From contig CADBGC010000025.1 of NCBI GenBank assembly GCA_902794055.1, positions 1 to 32,377 of the forward strand: a stretch of DNA of 32,377 nucleotides, read 5' to 3'. Both the position numbers and the translations under genes were made by a program. Under the pieces are notes generated by a model. It saw only the letters and a list, made by a program, of their open reading frames with translations, was not told the DNA's origin and made no database searches. Origin of the DNA: an uncultured Eubacteriales bacterium. GTDB taxonomy: Bacteria; Bacillota; Clostridia; Christensenellales; CAG-138. Position 1 is the stretch's first letter; every line of letters starts with the position of its first letter. This document shows, piece after piece, positions 1 to 7,774 of the stretch.

Positions 1-1
1 C

Positions 2-211
<210 letters not shown>

Positions 212-217
212 AGCGAG

Positions 218-303
218 GCTTTGCCTCCGCACGAGGCAAAGCATTCAGTGAATAGTGAATGATGAATAGTGAATAGTTGAGGTAGAAATTCCAGAGGAAT
301 TTC
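218..303. repeat. Intergenic repeat: hairpin plus TGAATAGTGAA array and AAATTCC palindrome
   Basis: A perfect 10-bp hairpin (218-227 with 233-242) lies directly after serS but has no T-run, so it is not a convincing terminator. It is followed by four degenerate copies of a TGAATAGTGAA-type unit and then GAGGTAGAAATTCC with the inverted partner GGAATTTC. Related blocks occur at 9281-9355, 18745-18783, 20584-20642, 23192-23262 and 24036-24118, in both orientations and always between genes. Confidence 0.75.
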
Positions 304-400
304 AATTGATTATTTGCTTTTCACGGTGATGAGCTTGAAGTCTCCCGCTTTGGGATGCGGAGTTCAACAACAAACAAGAGGAAATTTGGAGGAAAACGGC

Positions 401-1387
401 ATGAAGAGGATAGTTATGATCTCTACCGGCGGCACGATCGCCTGTGTTCCCACCGAAAGCGGACTGAAGCCGGAGCTTTCGGCAAAGGAGCTTCTGAACC
501 TTGTGGAGGGCAATTTTGAGGACATCGAATGTGTGGATCTTTTCAGCATGGACTCTTCAAATATCCAGCCCGAGGAATGGATAACCATTGCGGAGGCGGT
601 GAAGGACAGAATGCCGACCTGCGACGGCATCGTGATAACCCACGGCACGGACACCATGGCGTATACGGCAAGCATGCTCAGCTTCATGCTCGCGGGCATT
701 CCCATACCCGTGGTGCTGACGGGCTCACAGAACCCCGCGGTGTATCCGAATTCGGACGGCAGGCGCAACCTTGAAAGCGCGATAATCGCGGCAAGGGGGC
801 TGCCGGGCGGCGTTTTCGTTTGCTTCGGAAACGCCCTTATGCTCGGCTGCCGCGCCGTTAAAACGAGAACCACCTCGCTGAACGCCTTTGAGTCCATAAA
901 TTACCCTGCGATCGGAACTGTCTCAAACGGCAAGCTGCTCTCGCTCTATTCGCCCACCCTTCCCGAAAGCTTCGCCTTCTCCACCGATATCGATCCGAGG
1001 GTCGCGCTCATTAAGCTTGTTCCCGGCATGAGCACAAAGCTGATTGAATGCTGTATCGACTGCGATATAAAGGGCGTTGTGGTGGAAGCGTTCGGCCTTG
1101 GCGGCATGCACAGCATCAGAAGAAACCATCTTGAGGCCATCAAGCACCTTATGGATCACGGGCTGCCGGTGATACTGACTTCACAATGCCTCTATGAGCA
1201 GTCCACGCCCGATATCTATGAGGTCAGCCGTCCGCTTCGCGAGATCGGCATAATCTCCGCAGGGGATATGACCACCGAAGCCTCGATAACCAAGCTCATG
1301 TGGGTACTCGGCAGAACGAACGACATGGAAAAGATTCGCGCGCTTATGCAGACGAACCTCGTGGGCGAGCTTACGGCGGTAAACTGA
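401..1387 (+). CDS. Type I L-asparaginase (AnsA-like)
   Basis: Predicted cytoplasmic L-asparaginase, hydrolysing asparagine to aspartate and ammonia. The 328-residue length fits type I (AnsA) enzymes, and no signal peptide is visible. Both signature motifs are present: STGGTIA at residues 8-14 with the nucleophile Thr12, and HGTDTMAYTA beginning at His81, which supplies the second catalytic Thr83-Asp84 pair. The open frame reaches back to 314, but the ATG at 401 is preferred because GGAGGA lies at 388-393 and family members start MKRIxxISTGGTIA. It stands between serS and a lipoprotein gene with no obvious functional link. No clear promoter is visible in the repeat-bearing region upstream. 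Some relatives act on glutamine or function in Glu-tRNA amidation, but the length and single-domain form favour asparaginase. Confidence 0.9.
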   Translation: MKRIVMISTGGTIACVPTESGLKPELSAKELLNLVEGNFEDIECVDLFSMDSSNIQPEEWITIAEAVKDRMPTCDGIVITHGTDTMAYTASMLSFMLAGIPIPVVLTGSQNPAVYPNSDGRRNLESAIIAARGLPGGVFVCFGNALMLGCRAVKTRTTSLNAFESINYPAIGTVSNGKLLSLYSPTLPESFAFSTDIDPRVALIKLVPGMSTKLIECCIDCDIKGVVVEAFGLGGMHSIRRNHLEAIKHLMDHGLPVILTSQCLYEQSTPDIYEVSRPLREIGIISAGDMTTEASITKLMWVLGRTNDMEKIRALMQTNLVGELTAVN

Positions 1388-1390
1388 AAG

Positions 1391-1470
1391 CGGTTTTTCG
1401 GAACCGAGCAACCGCAGCGCAGGATCATCCGTTATATGGATGAAGGGGAACGAAGCTCCCCGAAAAACCG
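1391..1470. other. Long-range inverted repeat before the lipoprotein gene
   Basis: CGGTTTTTCGG (1391-1401) and its perfect reverse complement CCGAAAAACCG (1460-1470) flank 58 bases that contain a second small hairpin, GGGGA with TCCCC, near 1445-1461. A transcript reading through would fold into a closed stem in front of the lipoprotein's ribosome binding site. There is no T-run, so a simple terminator is unlikely. Its role is unknown. Confidence 0.4.
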
Positions 1471-1508
1471 ATAATATGCAATGATTCCATACGAGGAGGA
1501 ATAGAAAA

Positions 1509-2147
1509 ATGAAAATGAATAAAGGCATGGTCAAAAAACTTGGCATGATCTCTCTGGCGGCGCTCTTTGCGGCATCGCTTGCGGCCTGCAAGCCGCAGGA
1601 TCAGGGCGGCAGCACCACGCCCACCCCCGCGCCCCTTGCTCCCATCAACGGAGGCAACGAAATGAAGGTCACGCCCGATCCGAACGCCACTCCCGTGCCC
1701 GTTCACGATCTGTACGGCTACAGCTACCGGTTCATTCGCATCCCCTACAGCGAGACTGTGAACAGCGTGCCGCCGATCGTTATAACCAACGCCGAAAAGC
1801 TGCGCGAGGTCATAACGGAGTATCGCTCCTCGACCGCGGCGAGCAGAGCTTCGGTGGACGACGACTTAAAGCAGTACGACGAGGCGTTCTTCAAGAGCAA
1901 TTATATCCTTGCCTTCAACCTCACCTTCAGCAGCGGTTCGGTGGTTCCGAAGGTAACGGGCGTAACCAATGAAAACGGCGTCGTGACCGTTGTGACCGCG
2001 GGCACGATGGAGGGAGACGTCGGCACCGCCGATATGGCGAGCCACATGTGCCTGCTCTCGCTGGATGCGGAGAGATTCCCCGAAAACAGCACCTTCAAGA
2101 TCACGGGTGCCGGCACCGTTCAGGGTGTGGACACCAAGAGAAACTGA
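1509..2147 (+). CDS. Predicted lipoprotein of unknown function
   Basis: A 212-residue exported lipoprotein. The N-terminus has a positively charged start, a hydrophobic stretch (residues 11-22) and the lipobox SLAAC with the lipidated cysteine at Cys27. A linker rich in Thr, Pro and Ala follows (about residues 34-65), a wall-spanning type also seen in two other exported proteins here. The remaining 140 residues (from about HDLYGYSYRFIRIPYSE) look like a compact alpha/beta domain, but I do not recognise the family. The ATG at 1509 follows a strong GAGGAGGA site at about 1494-1501. A hairpin terminator lies about 75 bases after the stop, so the gene is probably the end of its transcript. It should sit on the outer face of the membrane. 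Confidence 0.85.
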   Translation: MKMNKGMVKKLGMISLAALFAASLAACKPQDQGGSTTPTPAPLAPINGGNEMKVTPDPNATPVPVHDLYGYSYRFIRIPYSETVNSVPPIVITNAEKLREVITEYRSSTAASRASVDDDLKQYDEAFFKSNYILAFNLTFSSGSVVPKVTGVTNENGVVTVVTAGTMEGDVGTADMASHMCLLSLDAERFPENSTFKITGAGTVQGVDTKRN

Positions 2148-2220
2148 GCCGAGCTCTTTGAAATCGGGCTCAAAGGCCGCGCGAATAAGCGCCGAATGAC
2201 GAATCAAACCGCGAATAACG

Positions 2221-2260
2221 GCGGATACGGAGAAATGCTTTCCGTATCCGCTTCTTTCTT
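2221..2260 (+). terminator. Rho-independent terminator after the lipoprotein gene
   Basis: An 11-bp perfect stem, GCGGATACGGA (2221-2231) with TCCGTATCCGC (2241-2251), has a 9-base loop and is followed by TTCTTTCTT. It separates the lipoprotein gene from the promoter at 2271. Confidence 0.8.
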
Positions 2261-2270
2261 CGGTGCGCGG

Positions 2271-2299
2271 TTGATTTAATCGCAAAAATTTGGTATAAT
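2271..2299 (+). promoter_or_regulatory. Sigma-A-type promoter directly abutting the next ATG
   Basis: TTGATT (2271-2276), a 17-base spacer, and a consensus TATAAT (2294-2299). The expected start of transcription is about 2304-2306, and the ATG of the following gene is at 2306. This predicts a leaderless or nearly leaderless mRNA. Confidence 0.75.
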
Positions 2300-2305
2300 G
2301 GCGGC

Positions 2306-3874
2306 ATGGAAAACAGCAGGGAAAAGCTTGAACAGGAGCTTGACGGAGCCGCGGCCGCAGCCGCGGAAAACAGAGGGAACGGCGAAAAAAAAGCCGCGCT
2401 CCCTTATTCCGCATTATCTCTTTCAAGAAAAAACTTATTTATGTGGGCGGCGGTATTCTTTGCAATGCTCTCCTTTGCCGCGCGCATCGTCTATTACAGC
2501 CCGATCCGCGAGGGCTCCGAGGGTACGGGAGCGTTTCTGTTTCCGTTCCTTTTTATCGTCCTGCCGGGGCTGTGCTACCTTTTCTTCACGATAGACCTTG
2601 TTTTCAAGGGCAAAAAAGAGCTGTATAGAACTTCGCGCCCGGTGCTTGCGTTTGCGATCTTTCTTGCTGCGCGCGCACTGTGGCTGTTTGGCGAGGGTAA
2701 AAACGGAGCAACAAGCGCCGTTATCGCCGCCGCGCTGACAGCGCTTTATATCCTTTGCGCGATCCTTTATCGCTTTGCCGTCAACACGGGCGGCAGACGA
2801 AGGAATATCGCCTTGAGGCGCACTCTTGCGCTCGCCGCGCTTTTTGCTTGCTTAGCGGCGGAGACTCTGCTCGTGCTGCTTCCGATGCTTAAGGAGGCGC
2901 TTCCCGCAAGGCTGTACTTCGCCGAGGCTTCGTTGCTTTTGAATGCGATTGCGGCGATCCTCGTGCTGATAGGCGCGAAAAAAATCGAGAGCGAGCATCC
3001 GCTCCCCATGGCAGGGGATAGGAAGGACGGGCGAAGGATCCGTTCGCTCGACCCGATGAACAGCGTTGCCGTATACGTTATGAACGAGCGCAACACCGCA
3101 AACAATCTCTTTAACGACAGCGTTGAGATATCCAAAACCGAAGCATATATAAGGGAAAAGCGCGAGCAGGGGCTCGATAATTTCGGCTATACGCATCTCT
3201 TGCTTGCCGCCTATGCGCGCACCGTATCCCAGCGCCCCGCCGTGAACCGCTTCATCAGCGGACAAAAGGTGTTTTCAAGGGGCGAGCATATAGAGATCGC
3301 GATGACGATCAAAAAGGATATGTCGCTTGATGGCTCCGAAACCATCGTGAGCATCACCCTTTCGCCCGAGGATACCGCCGAAACGGTCTATCAAAAATTC
3401 AATAAAGAGGTGGAGGCGGTTAAAGCCACCTCGGAGCTCGACAGCGGCTTCGATAAATTCGCGGGGCTTGTGAACTATATCCCCGGAGTGCTTTTGAAGT
3501 TCACGGTATGGCTCGTGAAGCTGCTCGATTATTTCGGACTTTTGCCGAATTTCATAACCAAGATAAGCCCCTTCCACGGCTCCATCTTCGTAACGAGCAT
3601 GGGATCGCTCGGCATCCCGCCCGTCTACCATCATCTCTACGACTTCGGAAACATTCCCGTTTTCCTCGCCTTCGGAATGAAGCGCAGCGAAAATGAACTG
3701 CAATCGGACGGCAGCGTTTCAAGGAAGAAATACATCGATTTCACGGTCAACGTGGATGAGCGCATCTGCGACGGATACTACTTCGCCTCGGCATTTAAGC
3801 TGTTCAAACGCTGCATCGCGGACCCCTATCGCCTTGACGAGCCGCCCGAGAGCGTTGTGTGGGATATCGAGTAG
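2306..3874 (+). CDS. Six-TM membrane protein fused to an E2-like acyltransferase fold lacking the catalytic His
   Basis: A 522-residue protein. An Ala- and charge-rich N-terminus is followed by six likely membrane segments (about 45-63, 75-99, 112-128, 134-156, 172-194, 203-223). A soluble domain (about 235-510) belongs to the chloramphenicol acetyltransferase / 2-oxoacid dehydrogenase E2 catalytic superfamily. Its features are GDRKDGR, FGYTHLLLAAYARTV, SPFHGSIFVTSMGSLGIPP and VDERICDGYY. True E2 enzymes carry DHRxxDG there; this protein has Glu485 in place of the catalytic His while Asp489-Gly490 remain, so ordinary acyl transfer is doubtful. Similar His-less proteins are, as I recall, common in Clostridia and are often labelled 2-oxo acid dehydrogenase subunit E2. 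No lipoyl domain or dehydrogenase genes are nearby. There is no ribosome binding site, because the promoter's -10 box ends 6 bases before the ATG. The next possible in-frame ATG (Met46) also lacks one. Confidence 0.8.
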   Translation: MENSREKLEQELDGAAAAAAENRGNGEKKAALPYSALSLSRKNLFMWAAVFFAMLSFAARIVYYSPIREGSEGTGAFLFPFLFIVLPGLCYLFFTIDLVFKGKKELYRTSRPVLAFAIFLAARALWLFGEGKNGATSAVIAAALTALYILCAILYRFAVNTGGRRRNIALRRTLALAALFACLAAETLLVLLPMLKEALPARLYFAEASLLLNAIAAILVLIGAKKIESEHPLPMAGDRKDGRRIRSLDPMNSVAVYVMNERNTANNLFNDSVEISKTEAYIREKREQGLDNFGYTHLLLAAYARTVSQRPAVNRFISGQKVFSRGEHIEIAMTIKKDMSLDGSETIVSITLSPEDTAETVYQKFNKEVEAVKATSELDSGFDKFAGLVNYIPGVLLKFTVWLVKLLDYFGLLPNFITKISPFHGSIFVTSMGSLGIPPVYHHLYDFGNIPVFLAFGMKRSENELQSDGSVSRKKYIDFTVNVDERICDGYYFASAFKLFKRCIADPYRLDEPPESVVWDIE

Positions 3875-3938
3875 AGCTTCGGGCATTGATAAAACGAATG
3901 GAATAACGTGAGAGCCGCTCGGCGGCAGGGGGAGAAAT

Positions 3939-4616
3939 ATGAACGAAAAAAGAAGAAACAACGGAATACAGGGCTCGCTGATCGCCGCTTCGTGCTTTTT
4001 GATAATCGCCGCATTCGCGCTTATACTTATCATTCCTTCATCCAGAGAGGATTTCAAAAGGCTTTCGAGCGAGCATCCCTATATCATGGGCTTCATCAAA
4101 TTCGCTCTGCTCGCCACGGTGGGCGAGATATTCGGGCTTCGCATAAAGAAAAAGCAGTGGATACTGCCACCTCTCGTGGTGCCGCGCATCATAATATGGG
4201 GCGTTATCGGCGTTGCGATAACCTTTATGATGAAATTCTTCTCAAACGGCGTTTCCGCGATGATGGAAAAGGGGCTTTTGCCCAACCCGCCCGAGGGTTT
4301 TTGGCAGAATCTTCTTCGCGCGTTCTTCACCGCGGCGCTGATGAACCTCTGCTTCGGCCCCGTGTTCATGGCGTTTCATAAATGCACCGATAAATACCTC
4401 GAGCTGCGCGCTTCGGGCTTGCAGAAGCCGGGTCTCAGGGGCGTTATAGAGTCCATCGACTGGCACGGCTTCGTATCCTTCACGCTGTTTAAAACCATTC
4501 CGCTCTTCTGGATACCCGCGCATACGCTCACCTTCATGCTCCCCGCCGAGTATCAGGTGATAGTGGCGGCGGCGCTTTCCGTTGCGCTCGGAGTGATACT
4601 GAGCTTCAGAAAATAA
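3939..4616 (+). CDS. Small integral membrane protein, possibly Mpv17/PMP22-like
   Basis: A 225-residue hydrophobic protein with about five membrane segments (roughly 14-32, 49-66, 80-100, 124-147, 184-222). It is preceded by a strong GGGGGAG site just before the ATG at 3939. The C-terminal stretch FWIPAHTLTFMLPAEYQV resembles in layout the W-P-x5-F-x2-P signature of the Mpv17/PMP22 family, so I suggest a distant relationship. The match is by eye and weak, and the transported substrate or role is unknown. The gene lies 64 bases after the pseudo-E2 membrane protein and 54 bases before the GTPase-nuclease fusion, with no terminator on either side, so the three are probably cotranscribed from the 2271 promoter. 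Confidence 0.7.
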   Translation: MNEKRRNNGIQGSLIAASCFLIIAAFALILIIPSSREDFKRLSSEHPYIMGFIKFALLATVGEIFGLRIKKKQWILPPLVVPRIIIWGVIGVAITFMMKFFSNGVSAMMEKGLLPNPPEGFWQNLLRAFFTAALMNLCFGPVFMAFHKCTDKYLELRASGLQKPGLRGVIESIDWHGFVSFTLFKTIPLFWIPAHTLTFMLPAEYQVIVAAALSVALGVILSFRK

Positions 4617-4670
4617 GCCGATGCCGAATCGAAACGATAAAAACGCTTGCAGTCAAACGGAATTAAAAAG

Positions 4671-7667
4671 ATGACAAAGCTTGCTTTGGGGATCCTCGCA
4701 CATGTGGACGCGGGAAAGACCACGCTGTGCGAGGGTCTGTTGTATTCAACGGGTCAAATACGCTCACGGGGAAGGGTGGATCACGGCGATTCACACCTTG
4801 ATAACCATGCCCTCGAAAGAAAGCGCGGCATAACCATCTTTTCAAAGCAGGCGGGCATAAAAACCGAGAAGCTCGAGGCGGAGCTTATCGACACGCCCGG
4901 GCACGTGGATTTTTCAACGGAAGCCGAGCGCGCCCTCGGCATAATCGATTACGCGGTGCTGATAATAAGCGGAACGGACGGCGTTCAGGCGCATACCGTT
5001 ACGCTTTGGAAGCTGCTGCGCCGCTTCCGCGTTCCAACCTTCATCTTCGTAAACAAAATGGATATCGCCCATAGCTCGCCTCGGGAGCTTATGCGCGCGC
5101 TTGAAGCGGAGCTTTCATCCCGCTGCGTGAATTTCTCATCGGCTGAAAACGAACTGTCCGAAGCCGCCGCGCTTGCGGACGAGGTGCTTTTCGAGCTGTA
5201 TCAGAGCTCGGGCGGCCTGAGCGAGAGTGAGCTTGCAAAAGCTATCCGCGAGGAGCGCGTGTTTCCTTGCTTTTTCGGCTCGGCGCTGCATCTGACGGGC
5301 GTTAAGGAGTTTATAGCGGGGCTTGAGAGCTACACGCTCGCTCCAAGCTTTCAAGATGAATTCGGCGCAAGGGTGTTTAAAATTTCAAGGGATGCGCAGG
5401 GGCAGAGGCTCACGCATCTTCGCGTTACGGGCGGCGAGTTGAGCGTTCGCATGAGCCTTGACTACGTGAGCCGAAGCGGCGAAAAAAGGCAGGAGAAGGC
5501 GGCGGGGATACGCCTGTATTCGGGCGAAAAATACACCCAGCTCGAGCTTGCGCGGGCGGGGGATACCGTGGCAGTTACGGGTCTCAGCGAAACCTACCCG
5601 GGTCTCGGGCTCGGCTTTGAGGCGAAAAAGCCCGGGCATGCCGCCGTGCTGACGCCCGTTCTCAGCTATAGGATACTGCTGAATGCGGGAAGCGACGCGC
5701 AGAGCGCGTTTAAAAAGCTTTCGGAGCTCTCGGAGGAGGATCCCGCGCTTTCGATAGAGTGGGATGATAACCTCAAGCAGATCCGTGCGCGGCTGATGGG
5801 CGAGGTGCAGATAGAGGTTTTAAAAAGCATAATAAAGGAACGCTTTGATCTGGACGTGCAGATAGACGAAGGGCGCGTTATGTATCGCGAAACGATAGCC
5901 GCACCCGTGGAGGGCATCGGGCATTTCGAGCCGCTTCGCCACTATGCCGAGGTGCATCTTCTGCTTACGCCGCTTGAAGCGGGCAGCGGACTTGAATTCG
6001 GGTCAAGAGTCAGCCAAAACGACCTCGATATCAACTGGCAAAGGCTTATCTTAACGCATATCGCGGAAAAAACGCATAAAGGAGTTTTGACGGGTTCGCC
6101 CATAACCGATATGCGCATAGAACTTGTGGCGGGAAGGGCGCATCTTGCGCACACCGAGGGCGGCGATTTCCGCCAGGCGACCTACCGAGCGATTCGCCAG
6201 GGGCTTATGAAGGCGCAGAGCATACTGCTTGAGCCTTATTACGCCTACCGCATCGAGCTTGCGCGCGAGCAGCTCGGAAGGGCGATAGGCGATATCCGCG
6301 CGATGGGCGGAAGCTTCAATATTGCCGAGGAGGAGGCGCAGGACGGCTTCTCCGCGATAACGGGCTTCGTTCCCGTTGCCGGAATGCGCGGCTATGCGCG
6401 AACGCTCGCGGCGTATACGGCGGGCAGGGGCAGGCTCTCGCTCGAGGTTTCGCATTATGACCGCTGCACCGAAGCTGAGAAGGTGATAGCGGAATACGCA
6501 TACGAGCCCGAGCGCGATCTTGAAAACACGCCCGATTCCGTTTTTTGCGCCCACGGCGCGGGCTTTACGGTCAACTGGCGCGAGGTGGAAAGCTATATGC
6601 ACATCGACACGGGGCTTTCGCGCGAGCGCATCTCGGAGGGGAGCGCCGATATCGAGCCGAGGCTCGTTTCGCGCAATCTGAGCGTGGATGAAAAGGAGCT
6701 TGAGGCGATAATGCTTCGCGAATTCGGCCCGATCAAGCGCCCCGAGTACGGCAGAGCGCAGAGCAGAACCGATAAAAGCGAGGCTTCACCGCCGCCGCGC
6801 CCCGTTCAAAAGGAGTATCTGATAGTTGACGGCTACAATATGCTCTTTGCATGGGAGAGCCTTAGAGAGCTTGCAAAGAGCGAGCTTGCCGCGGCAAGAA
6901 AGCGGCTTATGGATATCCTTGCCAACTACTGCGGCTTTAAAAAGAGCGAGGTCGTGCTGGTTTTCGACGGCTACCGTGTCAAGGGCAACGCGGGCGAAAG
7001 GTTTGATTACCACGGCTTGAAGGTCGCCTACACGAAGGAGAACGAGACCGCCGATGCGCTCATAGAGCGGCTTATCGCAGAGATAGGGAAGAACTACGCC
7101 GTGCGCGTTGCATCGTCGGATGGAATGATCCAGCTTTCGGGCGTTCGCTCGGGCGCGCTTCGCATGACGGCGAGGGAGCTTGAAGCAGAGGTCGAGAGCG
7201 TAAACGAGCGGCTGCGCGAGTATATGGAAGGGCTGAAAAAGGGGAATGCCTCGGTAAAGCTCGAGCTTGGAAAAGCATTTGCGGAAAAGGGAAAAAACGG
7301 AATGAAGAAGCATGAAATGAAGCTGAACGATCGCCCGTTTGAGATGATAAGAAGCGGACAAAAGACCATCGAGCTGCGGCTGTACGATGAAAAGCGCAGG
7401 GAGATAGAGGTTGGGGATATCATTGAGTTCACCCATTCAATGGATGAAAACAGAAAGCTTCGCGCAAGGGTGAAGGCGCTTCATATCTTCAAGGATTTTG
7501 CGGAGCTCTACGCCGCGCTTCCGCTCGATAAATGCGGCTATGAGCAGGAAGAGCTTGCCGCCGCTTCGCCCGATGATATGATCGAATACTATCCAAAGGA
7601 AAAGCAGGCGAAGTACGGTGCGGTCGGAATCGAGCTTGAAGTATTAGATAAGTTTAAAATATATTGA
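4671..7667 (+). CDS. TetM-like ribosomal GTPase fused to a Rae1/YacP-type NYN nuclease and an ASCH domain
   Basis: A 998-residue three-part protein. Residues 1 to about 650 form a translational GTPase of the TetM/TetO class, with P-loop AHVDAGKTT (10-18), RGITI (52-56), DTPGH (74-78), NKMD (128-131) and the later EF-G-like domains. The TetM tip that displaces tetracycline (YSPVS) is replaced by AHLAH (490-494), so resistance should not be assumed. Residues about 714-870 match YacP/Rae1, a Firmicutes nuclease that cuts mRNA in the ribosomal A site: IVDGYNM (Asp720), VFDGYRVKG (Asp766), YTKENETAD (789-795) and an ARELEAEVE helix. Residues 878-998 are an ASCH domain (MKLNDRPFEMIRSGQKTIELR), a putative RNA-binding fold. 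The ATG at 4671 is chosen over a TTG at 4647; both have weak ribosome binding sites, and translational coupling is possible. A ribosome-acting quality-control or stress factor is inferred; GTPase-NYN proteins exist in databases, but the role is unknown to me. Confidence 0.88.
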   Translation: MTKLALGILAHVDAGKTTLCEGLLYSTGQIRSRGRVDHGDSHLDNHALERKRGITIFSKQAGIKTEKLEAELIDTPGHVDFSTEAERALGIIDYAVLIISGTDGVQAHTVTLWKLLRRFRVPTFIFVNKMDIAHSSPRELMRALEAELSSRCVNFSSAENELSEAAALADEVLFELYQSSGGLSESELAKAIREERVFPCFFGSALHLTGVKEFIAGLESYTLAPSFQDEFGARVFKISRDAQGQRLTHLRVTGGELSVRMSLDYVSRSGEKRQEKAAGIRLYSGEKYTQLELARAGDTVAVTGLSETYPGLGLGFEAKKPGHAAVLTPVLSYRILLNAGSDAQSAFKKLSELSEEDPALSIEWDDNLKQIRARLMGEVQIEVLKSIIKERFDLDVQIDEGRVMYRETIAAPVEGIGHFEPLRHYAEVHLLLTPLEAGSGLEFGSRVSQNDLDINWQRLILTHIAEKTHKGVLTGSPITDMRIELVAGRAHLAHTEGGDFRQATYRAIRQGLMKAQSILLEPYYAYRIELAREQLGRAIGDIRAMGGSFNIAEEEAQDGFSAITGFVPVAGMRGYARTLAAYTAGRGRLSLEVSHYDRCTEAEKVIAEYAYEPERDLENTPDSVFCAHGAGFTVNWREVESYMHIDTGLSRERISEGSADIEPRLVSRNLSVDEKELEAIMLREFGPIKRPEYGRAQSRTDKSEASPPPRPVQKEYLIVDGYNMLFAWESLRELAKSELAAARKRLMDILANYCGFKKSEVVLVFDGYRVKGNAGERFDYHGLKVAYTKENETADALIERLIAEIGKNYAVRVASSDGMIQLSGVRSGALRMTARELEAEVESVNERLREYMEGLKKGNASVKLELGKAFAEKGKNGMKKHEMKLNDRPFEMIRSGQKTIELRLYDEKRREIEVGDIIEFTHSMDENRKLRARVKALHIFKDFAELYAALPLDKCGYEQEELAAASPDDMIEYYPKEKQAKYGAVGIELEVLDKFKIY

Positions 7668-7696
7668 AAAATAGTGTAAAATAATCGATTTTCCTG

Positions 7697-7725
7697 TTGT
7701 ATTGTGCGAAAAAGGATGCTATAAT
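7697..7725 (+). promoter_or_regulatory. Sigma-A-type promoter for the 7775 gene
   Basis: TTGTAT (7697-7702), a 17-base spacer and TATAAT (7720-7725), giving a start near 7732. The leader of about 43 bases ends in AAAGGAGA (7761-7768), well placed for the ATG at 7775. Confidence 0.75.
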
Positions 7726-7774
7726 ATATACAAGGCATGGAAGTGCCGAACTAATTCCGCAAAGGAGATATGGT

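Noticed and set aside
2306..3874. Dihydrolipoyl acetyltransferase of a pyruvate dehydrogenase complex
   Set aside because: There is no lipoyl or subunit-binding domain, the catalytic His is replaced by Glu, it has six membrane segments, and no E1 or E3 genes are adjacent.
4671..6620. Tetracycline-resistance gene
   Set aside because: The GTPase core is of the TetM class, but the tip loop needed for drug displacement is replaced and two extra domains are attached, so a resistance call is not supported by the sequence alone.
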